From the NCBI RefSeq assembly GCF_002575655.3, contig NC_053037.3, positions 569,696,880 to 569,760,879 of the forward strand: a stretch of 64,000 bases of DNA, written 5' to 3'. Below are positions 20,891-32,862 of the stretch, piece after piece (within the stretch, counting starts at the first letter, position 1; each line of letters starts with the position of its first letter). A model generated the notes under the pieces. The model worked only from the letters and a program-made list of their open reading frames with translations. It was not told the origin of the DNA and made no database searches. The position numbers were made by a program, and so were the translations under genes. This stretch comes from Aegilops tauschii subsp. strangulata. Lineage: Eukaryota > Streptophyta > Magnoliopsida > Poales > Poaceae.

Positions 20891-22851
20891 TCACTCGTCA
20901 GGAGAAGGACTGGCTGGATCACAGAAACTGTCAAGGTCTATGTTGTCTGCGATGCGAGTGGCAGCATCAAGGAAAGTGTCCATGAAGGACTGGAAAGTGT
21001 GCCTTTTGGTGTTAGCAACCTTGAGCTCCGCCAGCTTATCTTCTTTGACATCCTTACAGTGCACTCGAACCAATGACAAGGCAACATCAGCACCGCAACG
21101 AGTAGATGATTTCTTCCATTCTTGCACCTGGCTAGGTATTTGATTCAGTCGAGCCATCAGAGACTCGAGGTCTTGAGACAGTTCCGCTTGAGGCCAGAGT
21201 TCAGCATCAACCCGAGTCATCGCCGCCTTCAGACGGGCAAGATAAGCGACTGCGCTGTCCATGCGGGATTCCAACCGCAGCACATTCATCGCGACGTCAT
21301 CTTTGACTGGACAGTTTATGGGATCGAGATCCGTCTCGACCCGCCCAGTTTCTGCTTCAAAGTCCTGGCAAATTTCTGCGTAGTCGAGTAAATAGTGAGT
21401 CGACAATATAGTAAGATCTATCAATCGACAGCAACAAGTCAGTCGAACAACAATACCTTCAAGCTTTAAGACCAATTTTGTAGCAAGCTGGCCCAGATAA
21501 GATTCTAACTCGCCCTTCTTAGCTTTGAGGTTTCCAATCTCATCAGTCAGCTTTTCCTTGTCTTTCTTCAGTTGCTCGACCTCCCGATTGGCATCAGAGA
21601 CAGCGGTCTTCAGTTTGGAGTTCTCTTCTTCTAACTTGCTGACTGAAGCAAGCTTCTTGTCAGCAAGTGTCGTTTTGTCTCGCGCCTCCTTCTAGGCAGC
21701 AGCAAGATCCAGATCCTTCTTCTCCAGAGCCTGGTTCATTTTCTCTAAAGAAACAACATTCTTCAGACGAACTTGGAGTTGACGGTTTTCACTACGCACA
21801 TCTGTTCGAGTGAAGTCACCCGGTTCAAAGTGACTAAAAAAGGAAAAAAAACACACGGAAAAGTGCTAGTCGTAAGATGGACAGTTGACGATTGGTTACC
21901 TCCCATGGCAGCTACTTCGTCACGAGCAGTCTTGAGGTTCTTCTTGGCCAGTTCCAGATCAAGGTTGAGGCTGATTTGCTGCTTGTTCAGTGTAGAAAGT
22001 TGAGCCCCAAGATCACAAGATTTCTGCAGTCAACATATAAGACATATCAGTCGACAGAAGCAAAAGAGCATCACAGTGAAAGTTACTCTAGGACTACCGC
22101 CGAATCAAACATTCAACGGTAGTCTCGGGGACTACACCCAGTGGGTGCACTTAGCGTGCCCCCACTGGTTTGATTCAACACTCGGCATGGTCTTCCCAGC
22201 TCGAGTCGTAAAAAAAGCAAAGAAAGTTGTTCTCAGACCATAGTCGACTGCCCACAGTCGACCACGGTCTCGGGGACTACACCCAGTGGATGCACTTAGC
22301 GTGCTCCCACTGGTTCAGGTTTTCACTCGGCATGGTCCGCCCAGGCCGAGTGAGAAAATTCAGATTCTCAGACCACAGTCGACTGCCCGCAGTCAACTAT
22401 GGTCTCCGGGACTACACCCAGTGGGTGCACTCAGCGTGCCCCCACTAGTTCAAAAATTCAATCGACTCAATCCAAGTCGACTCAAGTGGAAGACCTATAC
22501 AACTTTAAGGCAGACAAACCCCAGTGGGTGATCGGATAAGAAACAAGATCAGTCGGAAATCAACTAACCTGGACATTGGTTTGCAGAGCAGCGCCGGCGT
22601 TGTAGGCCACCTGACTGGCCTCGTGCACCACTTTCATCTGCCCCATCACAAGGTTCAACTGAAGAAGAGCTTCCTTGGCGGCACTCGGTGGGTCGTCTGG
22701 AGTTTGGTACGCAGTGAAAAGTGATGATGGAAGGGCAGTCGAAGCAGCCGCTGGGTCTCATGCATGGAGTTGTATCGGAGCAGCAGGAGTCTGAGCAGCC
22801 AACCCTGATGGGCAATCAGTCGACAGCGGGATAGCGAAAGTGACATTGGTG
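20891..22851 (-). pseudogene. Antisense ORF of the Tat-type Gypsy, 3' (C-terminal) part
   Basis: Reading the minus strand from the nested insertion, one segment (about 22567-22850) is open apart from one stop, ending at a donor (GTCCAG/GTTAGTTG). A short exon at about 21905-22025 encodes QLSTLNKQQISLNLDLELAK, and a long segment (20891-about 21825) encodes a coiled coil (KLKTAVSDANREVEQLKKDK) and then a helical tail ending SFMDTFLDAATRIADNIDLD. An in-frame TAG lies near 21695. This layout matches the C-terminal half of grass proteins annotated as putative gypsy-type transposon domain proteins. The N-terminal half lies beyond the nested element, at 29895-31748. Confidence 0.65.
22110..22540. 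repeat. About 140-bp tandem repeat with hairpins, 3 copies
   Basis: CTCGGGGACTACACCCAGTG-like landmarks start at about 22122, 22267 and 22402. Between copies lie near-perfect inverted repeats: AGACCATAGTCGACTG pairs with CAGTCGACCACGGTCT at 22236-22271, and there is a similar one at about 22370-22405. The block falls in a presumed intron of the antisense ORF. Confidence 0.75.
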
Positions 22852-24404
22852 TGATACGTCTCCAACGTATCTATAATTTTTTATTGTTCCATGCTATATT
22901 ATATTCTGTTTTGGACATTATTGGGCTTCATTATACACTTCTATATTATTTTTGGGACTAACCTATTAACCAGAGGCCCAGCCCAGAATTGCTGTTTTTT
23001 GCCTATTTCAGAGTTTCGCAGAAAAAAGAATATCAAACGGAGTCCAAACGGAATGAAACCTTCGGGAACGCGATTTTCGGAACGAACGTAATCCAAAGGA
23101 CTTGGACCCTACGTCAAGACATCAACCAGGAGGGCGCGAGGTAGGGGCGCGCCCTCCACCCTCGTGGGCCCCTGTTGCTCCACCGACGTACTCCTTCCTC
23201 CTATATATACCTACGTACCCCCAAACTACCAGATACGGAGCCAAAAACCTAATTCCACCGCCCCAACCTTCTGTACCCGTGAGATCCCATCTTGGGGCCT
23301 AATCCGGAGCTCCGCCAGAGGGGCATCGATCACGGAGGGCTTCTACATCAACACCATAGCCTCTCCGATGATGTGTGAGTAGTTTACCTCAGACCTTCGG
23401 GTCCATAGTTATTAGCTAGATGGCTTCTTCTCTCTTTTTGGATCTCAATACAATGTTCCCCCCTCTCTCGTGGAGATCTATTCGATGTAATCTTCTTTTG
23501 CGGTGTGTTTGTTGAGACCGATGAATTGTGGGTTTATGATCAAGTTTATCTATGAACAATATTTGAATCTTCTCTGAATTCTTTTATGTATGATTGGTTA
23601 TCTTTGCAAGTCTCTTCGAATTATCAGTTTGGTTTGGCCTACTAGATTGATCTTTCTTGCAATGGGAGAAGTGCTTAGCTTTGGGTTCAATCTTGCGGTG
23701 TCCTTTCCCAGTGACAGTAGGGGCAGCAAGGCACGTATTGTATTGTTGCCATCGAGGATAACAAGATGGGGTTTATATCATATTGCATGAGTTTATCCCT
23801 CTACATCATGTCATCTTGCTTAAAGCGTTACTCTGTTCTTATGAACTTAATACTCTAGATGCATGCTGGATAGCGGTCGATGTGTGGAGTAATAGTAGTA
23901 GATGCAGGCGGGAGTCGGTCTACTTGTCTCGGACGTGATGCCTATATACATGATCATACCTAGATATTCTCATAACTATGCTCAATTCTGTCAATTGCTC
24001 AACAGTAATTTGTTCACCCACCATAAATACTTATGCTCTTGAGAGAAGCCACTAGTGAAACCTATGGCCCCCGGGTCTATTTTCCATCATATTAATCTTC
24101 CAACACTTAGTAATTTTTATTGCCTTTCATTTTACTTTGCATATTTATCATAAAAAATACCAAAAATATTATCTTATCATATCTATCAGATCTCACTCTC
24201 GTAAGTGACCGTGTAGGGATTGACAACCCCTTATCGCGTTGCTTGCGAGGATTTATTTGTTTGTGTAGGTGCGAGGGACTCGTGCATGGCCTCCTACTGG
24301 ATTGATACCTTGGTTCTCAAAAACTGAGGGAAATACTTACGCTACTTTGTTGCATCACCCTTTCCTCTTCAAGGGAAAACCAACGCAGTGCTCAAGAGGT
24401 AGCA
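22852..24404 (+). repeat. 5' LTR of the nested Gypsy
   Basis: The LTR is 1553 bp with TG...CA ends. A TATA-like CTATATATACC lies at about 23200-23210. The 200-residue-class frames inside it are not genes. Confidence 0.9.
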
Positions 24405-24415
24405 AGAAGGATTTC

Positions 24416-24502
24416 TGGCACCGTTGCCAGGGAGGCTTACGCAAGGTCAAGTCATGATTTGGACTCCCGACAACGAGCCATTTCTGGCGCCGTTGCCGGG
24501 GA
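24416..24502 (+). other. Primer-binding site, duplicated in tandem
   Basis: TGGCACCGTTGCCAGGGA at 24416-24433 lies 11 bases after the 5' LTR. A second, more canonical version, TGGCGCCGTTGCCGGGGA, lies at 24485-24502. Both are preceded by ATTTC, so a segment of about 69 bp seems duplicated. Confidence 0.7.
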
Positions 24503-24660
24503 TGTCTACGCAAAAGTCAACATACCAAGTACCCATCACAAACCCTTATCTCCCGCATTACATTATTTGCCATTTGCCTCTCGTTTTCCGCTCCCCCACT
24601 TCACCCTTGCCGTTTTATTCGCCTCCCTATTTCTTTTTGCCCCTCGCACTTTTTGTCGTT

Positions 24661-25454
24661 ATGTCTGAAATTGGGGAAACTATTGTCGATATGGACAATA
24701 GTAATAACATTGAAAATTCTGATTCTCCTGCTGAAGAACCCCCTACCTTACATACAAAAAAATCCGATTTGGTAGTGGTAATATTATTGGAAAAGGGGTT
24801 ATTCAAGATTTCTTTACTTGTGCCGGTGCTTTGCCTTCTATGGGTAGTTCTATTCTTCATAAAACTAGTAGTCTTGCGGACGCTATTGCCATGCTTGTAG
24901 TTGAACTTGAAAGGCAATTTATGCACATGCACCCTTGCATTCAAAGGATTTTCCTAGAATTTTCTAATATTGAGCATTCTTCTGTTAAGCGTGCCGCTAC
25001 TATCTTTTTGGCTCATGAATTCAGATTTATAATAAAAGAAGCCAAAGAAATCTTTGCGCATTATAGGGTGGACGCTGGCAGTCCTCCCATAGAAACTATC
25101 CTATTTGATCAAGAGGAAATAATGCGTTTTCAATCTCTAGATTATGTTGCTTTTAATGAAAACCTTAGAAAAAAGGTTCCTACCAATGTTCTAGTTGATA
25201 GAATTTCTGAACTTAATAATGATTTTGCTATTCGAAATAATGAGCTAGGATATTCTCTCGAGTATAGGCTCACAAAGTTCTGTCAAAAGAATGCTTATAA
25301 TGATGAATTGGTTGTGCAATACGAAGGGCCGAAGGAGGAACCTATACCTCCTAAAGTTGATCTTGGGGACTTTTGTCCCATTAAATTTATCCCTTTTGAT
25401 TACTTTTGCTTGCCTCAAAGAAAACTTGCTGCTGAACGTAGAGAATACGAATGA
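24661..25454 (+). pseudogene. Gag-like ORF of the nested Gypsy, frameshifted
   Basis: The ORF starts at ATG 24661 (MSEIGETIVDMDN) with an acidic, Ser/Asn-rich leader. Near 24771 the frame shifts, and the true continuation runs in another frame from about 24775 to TGA at 25454. The body is helical (LADAIAMLVVELERQFMHMH, FLAHEFRFIIKEAKEIFAHY), ends in LAAERREYE and has no zinc knuckle, protease or RT. It is about 260 residues in total. I recognise it as a protein common in Triticeae non-autonomous Gypsy elements and treat it as gag-like. That function is inferred. Confidence 0.6.
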
Positions 25455-28316
25455 GTTTTAATGATCTATCATATTATTATGGCAATACCTAGATCTATCC
25501 TTGCTATTATGCCTAGCTAGGGGCGTTAAACGATAGCGCTTGTTGGGAGGCAACCCAATTTTATTTTTAGTTTTTGTTTTTGCTTTTTGCTTCTGTTTAG
25601 GAATAAATCTTTGATCTAGCCTCTGGTTAGATGTGTTTTTATGTTTTAATTAGTGTGTGTGCCAAGTTAAACCTATAGGATCTTCTTGGATGGTAGTTAT
25701 TTGATCTTGCTGAAAATTCCAGAAACTTTCTGTTCACGAAAATAATTGTTAAAGATCACCAGAACGTGATAAAATATTGATTCCAATTGCTTCTGATCAA
25801 TAAACAAATTTTCTAGGTCGTCCTATTTTGTCTGAATTTTTGGAGTTCCAGAAGTTTGCGTTAGTTACAGATTACTACAGACTGTTCTGTTTTCGACAGA
25901 TTCTGTTTTTCGTGTGTTGTTTGCTTATTTTGATGAATCTATGGCTAGTAAAATAGTTTATAAACCATAGATAAGTTGGAATGCAGTAGGTTTAACACCA
26001 AAATAAATAAAGAATGAGTTCATTACAGTACCTTGAAGTGGTCTTTTGTTTTCTTTCTCTAACGGAGCTCACGAGATTTTCTGTTAAGTTTTGTGTTGTG
26101 AAGTTTTCAAGTTTTGGGTAAAAGATTTGATGGATTATGGAACAAGGAGTGGCAAGATCCTAAGCTTGGGGATGCCCATGGCACCCCAAGATAATCTAAG
26201 GACACCTAAAAGCCAAAGCTTGGGGATGCCCCGGAAGGCATCCCCTCTTTCGTCTACTTCCATCGGTAACTTTACTTAGAGCTATATTTTTATTCACCAC
26301 ATGATATGTGTTTTGCTTGGAGCGTCTTGTATGATTTGAGTCTTTTCTTTTTAGTTTACCACAATCATCTTTGCTGTACACACCTTTTGAGAGAGACACA
26401 CATGATTCGGAAATTATTAGAATACTCTATGTGCTTCAGTTATATCTTTTGAGTTATATAATTTTTGCTCTAGTGCTTCACTTATATCTTTTAGAGCACG
26501 GTGGGGGATTTGTTTTATAGAAACTATTGTTCTCTCATGCTTCACTTAGATTATTTTGAGAGTCCTACAAAACAGCATGGTAGTTTGCTTTAACAATAAT
26601 AGGCATTCAAGATTAGTAAAGAAAAAAGAAAAAATCTTATGAGTGTGTTGAATACTATGAGAAGTTTGATGCTTGATAATTGTTTTGAGATATGAAGATG
26701 GTGATATTATAGTCATGCTAGTTGAGTAGTTTTGAATTTGAGAAATACTTGTGTTAAAGTTTGTGACTCCCGTAGCATGCACGTATGCTGAACCGTTATG
26801 TGATGAAGTCGGAGCATGATTTATTTATTGATTGTCTTCCTTATGAGTGGCGGTCGGGGACGAGTGATGGTCTTTTCCTACCAATCTATCCCCCTAGGAG
26901 CATGCGCGTAATACTTTGCTTGATAACTTGCAGATTTTTGCAATAAGTATATGAGTTCTTTATGACTAATGTTGAGTCCATGGATTATACGCACTTTTCC
27001 TCCTTCCACCATTGCTAGCCTCTCTAATACCGCGAACTTTTCGCCGGTATCATACACCCACCATATACCTTCCTCAAAACAGCCACTATACCTACCTATC
27101 ATGGCATTTCCATAGCCATTCCGAGATATATCGCCATGCAACATACCACCGTTTCGTTTACTATGACACGCTCCATCATTGTCATATTGCTTCGCATGAT
27201 CATGTAGTTGACATTGTATTTGTGGCAAAGCCACCGTTCATAATTCTTTCATACATGTCACTATCGATTCATTGCATATCCCGGTACACCGTCGGAGGCA
27301 TTCACATAGAGTCATATTTTGTTCTAAGTATTGAGTTATAATTGTTGAGTTGTAAGTAAATAAAAGTGTGATGATCATCATTTTTAGAGCATTGTCCCAA
27401 GTGAGGAAAGGATGATGGAGACTATGATTCCCCCACAAGTCGGGATGAGACTCCGGACGATAAAAAAAAGAGGCCATAAAAAAGAAAAAAAGAGGAAAAG
27501 GCCCAAATAAAAAAATGAGAGAAAAAGAGAGAAGGGACAATGTTACTATCCTTTTACCACACTTGTGCTTCAAAGTAGCACCATTATCTTCATGATAGAG
27601 AGTCTCCTGCGATATCACTTTCATATACTAGTGGGAATTTTTCATTATAGAACTTGGCTTGTATATTCCAATGATGGGCTTCCTCAAAATGCCCTAGGTC
27701 TTCGTGAGCAAGCGAGTTGTATGCACACCCACTTAGTTTCTTTTGTTGAGCTTTCATATACTTATAGCTCTAGTGCATCTGTTGCATGGCAATCCCTACT
27801 CACTCACAGTGATATCTATTGATGGGCATCTCCATAGCCCATTGATATGCCTAGTTGATGTGAGACTATCTTCTCCTTTTTGTCTTCTCCACAACCACCA
27901 TTCTATTCCACATATAGTGCTATGTCCATGGCTCACGCTCATGTATTGCGTGAAGATTGAAAAAGTTTGAGAACGTCAAAAGTATGAAACAATTGATTGG
28001 CTTGTCATCGGGGTTGTGCATGATTTAAATATTTTGTGTGGGGAAGATAGAGCATAGCGAGACTAATGATTTTGTAGGGATAACTTTCTTTGGCCATGTT
28101 ATTTTGAGAAGACATAACTGCTTAGTTAGTATGCTTGAAGTATTATTATTTTTATGTCAATATTAAACTTTTGTCTTGAATCTTTCGGATCTGAATATTC
28201 ATACCACAACTAAGAAGAATTACATTGAAATTATGCCAAGTAGCATTCCACATCAAAAATTCTGTTTTTATCATTTACCTACTCGAGGACGAGCAGGAAT
28301 TAAGCTTGGGGATGCC
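25455..28316 (+). other. Non-coding 3' region and polypurine tract of the nested Gypsy
   Basis: These 2.9 kb hold no credible gene, and the frames up to 128 residues lack domains. AAGCTTGGGGATGCC occurs three times: near 26162, near 26217, and as the real polypurine tract at 28302-28316 immediately before the 3' LTR. Confidence 0.7.
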
Positions 28317-29889
28317 TGATACGTCTCCAGCGTATCTATAATTTTTGATTGTTCCATGCTATATTATATTCTGTTTTGGACATTATTGGGCTTTATTATA
28401 CACTTTTATATTATTTTTGGGACTAACCTATTAACCGGAGGCCCAGCCCAGAATTGCTGTTTTTTGCCTATTTCAGAGTTTCGCAGAAAAAGAATATCAA
28501 ACGGAGTCCAAACGGAATGAAACCTTCGGGAACGTGATTTTCGGAACGAACGTAATCCAGAGGACTTGGACCCTACGTCAAGACATCAACCAGGAGGGCA
28601 CGAGGTAGGGGGGCGCCTACCCCCCAGGGCGCGCCCTCCACCCTCGTGGGCCCCCTGTTGCTCCACCGACGTACTCCTTCCTCCTATATATACCTACGTA
28701 CCCCCAAACTACCAGATACGGAGCCAAAAACCTAATTCCACCGCCGCAACCTTCTGTACCCGTGAGATCCCATCTTGGGGCCTGTTCCGGAGCTCCGCCG
28801 GAGGGGGCATCGATCACGAAGGGCTTCTACATCAACACCATAGCCTCTCCGATGATGTGTGAGTAGTTTACCTCAGACCTTTGGGTCCATAGTTATTAGC
28901 TAGATGGCTTCTTCTCTCTTTTTGGATCTCAATACAATGTTCTCCCCCTCTCTCGTGGAGATCTATTCGATGTAATCTTCTTTTGCGGTGTGTTTGTTGA
29001 GACCGATGAATTGTGGGTTTATGATCAAGTTTATCTATGAACAATATTTGAATCTTCTCTGAATTCTTTTATGTATGATTGGTTATCTTTGCAAGTCTCT
29101 TCGAATTATCAGTTTGGTTTGGCCTACTAGATTGATCTTTCTTGCAATGGGAGAAGTGCTTAGCTTTGGGTTCAATCTTGCGGTGTCCTTTCCCAGTGAC
29201 AGTAGGGGCAGCAAGGCACGTATTGTATTGTTGCCATCGAGGATAACAAGATGGGGTTTATATCATATTGCATGAGTTTATCCCTCTACATCATGTCATC
29301 TTGCTTAAAGCGTTACTCTGTTCTTATGAACTTAATACTCTAGATGCATGCTGGATAGCGGTCGATGTGTGGAGTAATAGTAGTAGATGCAGGCAGGAGT
29401 CTGTCTACTTGTCTCGGACGTGATGCCTATATACATGATCATACCTAGATATTCTCATAACTATGCTCAATTCTGTCAATTGCTCAACAGTAATTTGTTC
29501 ACCCACCATAAATACTTATGCTCTTGAGAGAAGCCACTAGTGAAACCTATGGCCCCCGGGTCTATTTTCCATCATATTAATCTTCCAACACTTAGTAATT
29601 TTTATTGCCTTTTATTTTACTTTGCATCTTTATCATAAAAAATACCAAAAATATTATCTTATCATATCTATCAGATCTCACTCTCGTAAGTGACCGTGTA
29701 GGGACTGACAACCCCTTATCGCGTTGCTTGCGAGGATTTATTTGTTTGTGTAGGTGCGAGGGACTCGTGCGTGGCCTCCTACTGGATCGATACCTTGGTT
29801 CTCAAAAACTGAGGGAAATACTTACGCTACTTTGCTGCATCACCCTTTCCTCTTCAAGGGAAAACCAACGCAGTGCTCAAGAGGTAGCA
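28317..29889 (+). repeat. 3' LTR of the nested Gypsy
   Basis: The LTR is 1573 bp and pairs with 22852-24404. It contains an extra segment of about 20 bp near 28608-28630 relative to the 5' copy. It is followed by the TGGTG duplication at 29890-29894. Confidence 0.9.
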
Positions 29890-29894
29890 TGGTG

Positions 29895-31748
29895 CGAGCC
29901 GGATCTGTGGATCGGTCGACCGCCGTCCCAGGCATCAATGTCGACTGAGGAACCTGAACCTCAGGCGTTTTCCCGCTCGGTCCCTTGTCCCTCCTCCTCC
30001 TTTCCCTCAGAGGCACTTCTTCTTCATCGTCCGGAAGCACGACAACGTCTCGTGGAGCTGCAACAAACAGAAAAAAAAATTAGATATGCAACTGACGGAC
30101 AATCCAATCGACAAAATAAATTCGAGTCGAGCAAACTTACTAGCTTTGGAGGTAGCCGCGTCATCGGTTTCCTCGTCGTCTGGGACCTTGTCAATATCCA
30201 TATCAGTCGCGGCAGAGGCTGGGCTGGAAAAGTGCACCATCCACTCGGTCAGAACAGGAGAATTAGTCGGGGCAAGGAAACACGGAAAGAACATTCACCC
30301 AGAGGCAACAGGAACATCCATCTTAATCTTAGGCATGGTCTTCCGAGCCTTTGAGGGGTTGATCTTGGGCTGCTTGGTGACTTTCTCCGCCAGCTCCGGA
30401 GTTGAAGACCGTGCGCGCTTCTGCGCTTGAGCACTCGAGGCCACAGCCTTACCGCGCCTGCCCGCTAGATCATGGTGATGCTTGGATCGACGTTCTGAAC
30501 GAGGCGGTGAGTCGACTACCTCCTCGTCGTCTGACTCGTCGCTCTCGTCTTCATCATCGTCGTCCGGCGACTCCCAGTCACCACTCTCCTCCGCGTTGTC
30601 CTCGCCCTCATGGTCCTGCTCCAGAGCTTGTTCGCCATTGGGCATTGAGTACATCTCTGTATAAATCTACAAGACAAGAAGTCGAGTGGAAATCAGTCAG
30701 ATTAAAAAAAGTTGGAAAATGTATCCAAATGCAACCGGTTATAGCGGCCGAACCTTGTCTGGCTGATTGCTGTCAGTGAAAGGATCGACTCTCCTGGCGC
30801 CCCTGGGGTTGTCCTTGTTTCCGGTAATACTCCTCAGCCATCGGGCCACTGTTTTGGCCGGCACCTCCTCTGGATGAACCCAAGCGGTGTCGCCAGCTCC
30901 GGAACACATCCACATAGAGTGGTCACGAGCCTGGAGCGGTTGGATGCACCGATTGAGGAATACCTCCAACAAATCCATGTCGGTGACGCCTTGGTTGATC
31001 AGCTGGACCACCCTCTCGACTAGCATGGCAGTCTCCGCCTTCTCCACGGCAGTCACTTTCAACGGAAAGGGGGTCTGAACACGATCGAAGGAAAAAGGGG
31101 GAAGTCCAGTCGACTGGCCTGGGGTCGCGATATCCTGGCAGTAGAACCAGGTCGACTGCCAACCCCTGACCGACTCAGGAAGGGTCATCGAAGGGAAAGA
31201 ACTCCTCTTCCTCTTCTGGATACCCAAACCCCCACACACATCTGGATAACGTGGGTTTTCTCGTCATTCGAATTTGCTTTCTTCACCGTCTGGGAGCGGA
31301 TGGTGAAAATGTGCTTGAAAAGACCCCAGTGCGGTCGACACCCCAAGAAATTCTCGCACATGGACACGAACGCGGCAAGATATGTGATGGTGTTGGGAGA
31401 AAAATGATGGACTTGGGCCCCGAAGAAATTCAAGAAACCCCGGAAAAAAGGGTGCGGAGGAAGCGAGAAACCGCGGTCGACATGGGTGGCGAGCAGAACA
31501 CACTCACCCGGCCGCGGCTGCGGCTCCGTCTCCCCCTCCGACAACCGCGCAGCTTTGTGGACGATCAGCCCGGACTTGGCCAGCTCGTCCAAATCTTCCT
31601 GCCGAAGCGAGGATCGGATCCAATCGCCCTGGATCCAACCCGACGGCAGCCCCGACCGCGACGAAGACCCCCGATTCGTCTTCTTGCCTTTCGCCGCCCC
31701 CGTCGCCTTCTTCGCGCGTTCCAGCGCCGCCGTCTTTTCCTTACCCAT
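29895..31748 (-). pseudogene. Antisense ORF of the Tat-type Gypsy, 5' (N-terminal) part
   Basis: The likely start is ATG at 31748 (MGKEKTAALERAKKATGAAK). Residues about 40-165 of this frame match the putative gypsy-type transposon domain (Pfam Transposase_28 style): GWIQGDWIRSSLRQEDLDEL, FSLPPHPFFRGFLNFFGAQV and HHFSPNTITYLAAFVSMCEN. A frameshift in a TG microrepeat near 31236 moves to a second frame (30739-31239, WFYCQDIA... to PDKVRP) ending at a donor. Further exons follow: about 30297-30658 (very acidic, then basic nuclear-type), about 30140-30245, and about 29895-30058 (LPDDEEEVPLRERRRRDKG). The nested Gypsy inserted in this last exon. Such antisense ORFs are a known Tat-lineage feature of unclear function. 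Confidence 0.7.
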
Positions 31749-32277
31749 GGCGGCGGAGCGGCGGCGTCGAGAGCAGAGAAGCCGGATGCGGTGGAGAAAC
31801 TGAGGAAGAAGAAGAAGAAGAATGGACGCGCACAGTGCAGACGCCTCGGCCTCGTCACTTTTAAAGGCCCACTTCCGAGTGGCTAACGCGTGGGCCCGGG
31901 CGATCATGTCAAATCCCTCAACAGTCGCGCGCAGGATACGTGGCGAAAAAGGTGGCATGGAAATCGAAACGTCCCTGTTTATCCACCCCGCTTACCACGG
32001 CGCGCTCCGCCCCGCGCGCTTCCCGAAATTTCGAATCCCGTGAAATCCGGGATACGCCGTAACCAATCGCGCCAAAGATTTCGCATCAAAAACAACACTC
32101 GATGGATGACGTTAGAAATCCAATCGGCAATTTCTGAATCGATCAAGGCGACTGAAACGAAACCGAAGTTCCAACACTGGCCGCTGTTCAAAAATGAATA
32201 GTTGTCAAACACAAGAGTCGAAGCAAGATCAACTTCAACCTTCTTTTCACTCGGACCTCAATCCATTCGGGGGCTAA
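31749..32277 (+). other. Pre-3'-LTR region with polypurine tract
   Basis: On the minus strand this is the promoter and 5' UTR side of the antisense gene. On the plus strand it ends in the purine tract ATTCGGGGGCTAA (32265-32277), directly abutting the 3' LTR. Nothing else is recognised. Confidence 0.6.
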
Positions 32278-32857
32278 TGATGATGACATAGACCTGGGGT
32301 AGGGTCATAGGCCTGACCTATACGCCCTATCCAAGGTCACTGTCCTAGAAGCAAAGAAGCTCAAGAGACAACAGGGAGGGCCCAACAAAGGTGTCAGAGT
32401 GCAATCCACTCGACCTACCAGCTACTCGGAGACCCCCTCCTCCCTGAGGTCACTCGACCGTACAAGAACCCATTCGACTTATTGAAGACCAGGAGTCATC
32501 CAGAACAGCAACAGACAAGCGTTCACTCTGTAGCTTTTAAGGCCATTAAGGCATTTAAGGTTGGCGTTATCAGTAACACCTCCTCTTTATGTACATTGAA
32601 CTCTTAGTAACGGAGGAGGGCCGGGGTCCTGGCGCACTCTCTATAAGCCACCCCTCTCTTCTGGCACAAGGGTTCGCATCCCCTGTAACACACACACATA
32701 ATCCAGTCGACCGCCTCCGGGCACCGAGACGTAGGGCTGTTACTTCCTCTGCGAAGGGCCTGAACTCGTAAAACTCGTGTGTACAACTTCGCCATAGCTA
32801 GGATCTTGCCTCCTCATACCTACCCCCCATTCTACTGTCAGTCTTAGATCCACGACA
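32278..32857 (+). repeat. 3' LTR of the Tat-type Gypsy element
   Basis: The LTR is 580 bp, pairs with 11958-12542, and is followed by the GGGGG duplication at 32858-32862. The TATA-like box is shortened to CTCTATAAGCC here. Confidence 0.9.
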
Positions 32858-32862
32858 GGGGG

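Larger units (their letters stand above)
22852..29889 (+). mobile_element. Nested Gypsy-type element (TGATACGTCTCC LTRs), non-autonomous
   Basis: Direct LTRs at 22852-24404 and 28317-29889 begin TGATACGTCTCC and end GAGGTAGCA. They are flanked by identical TGGTG (22847-22851 and 29890-29894). I recognise the LTR as a very common Triticeae Gypsy type (Sabrina-like by memory, name not verified). The interior is only 3.9 kb with a single gag-like ORF and no pol, so the copy would depend on a partner. By eye the LTRs differ at about two dozen positions over 1.55 kb plus one indel of about 20 bp near 23140/28605, roughly 1.5 percent. That is younger than the host Gypsy, as nesting requires. Confidence 0.9.
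11958..32857 (+). mobile_element. Gypsy LTR retrotransposon, Tat-type with antisense ORF
   Basis: Long direct repeats at 11958-12542 and 32278-32857 begin TGATGATGACATAGACC and end CCACGACA. They are flanked by the same five bases GGGGG (11953-11957 and 32858-32862). A primer-binding site follows the 5' LTR and a purine tract (ATTCGGGGGCTAA) precedes the 3' LTR. Pol order is protease, RT, RNase H, integrase, which is Gypsy order. A second RNase H-like domain, the lack of a chromodomain, and a long antisense ORF between pol and the 3' LTR fit the plant Tat lineage. By eye the LTRs differ at roughly two dozen positions (about 4 percent). The element is 20.9 kb including a 7-kb nested Gypsy, and all main frames are broken. 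Confidence 0.9.

Noticed and set aside
30086..31886. Plus-strand frames (up to 211 residues) opposite the antisense gene
   Set aside because: The minus strand carries the domain matches and splice signals. These are shadows.
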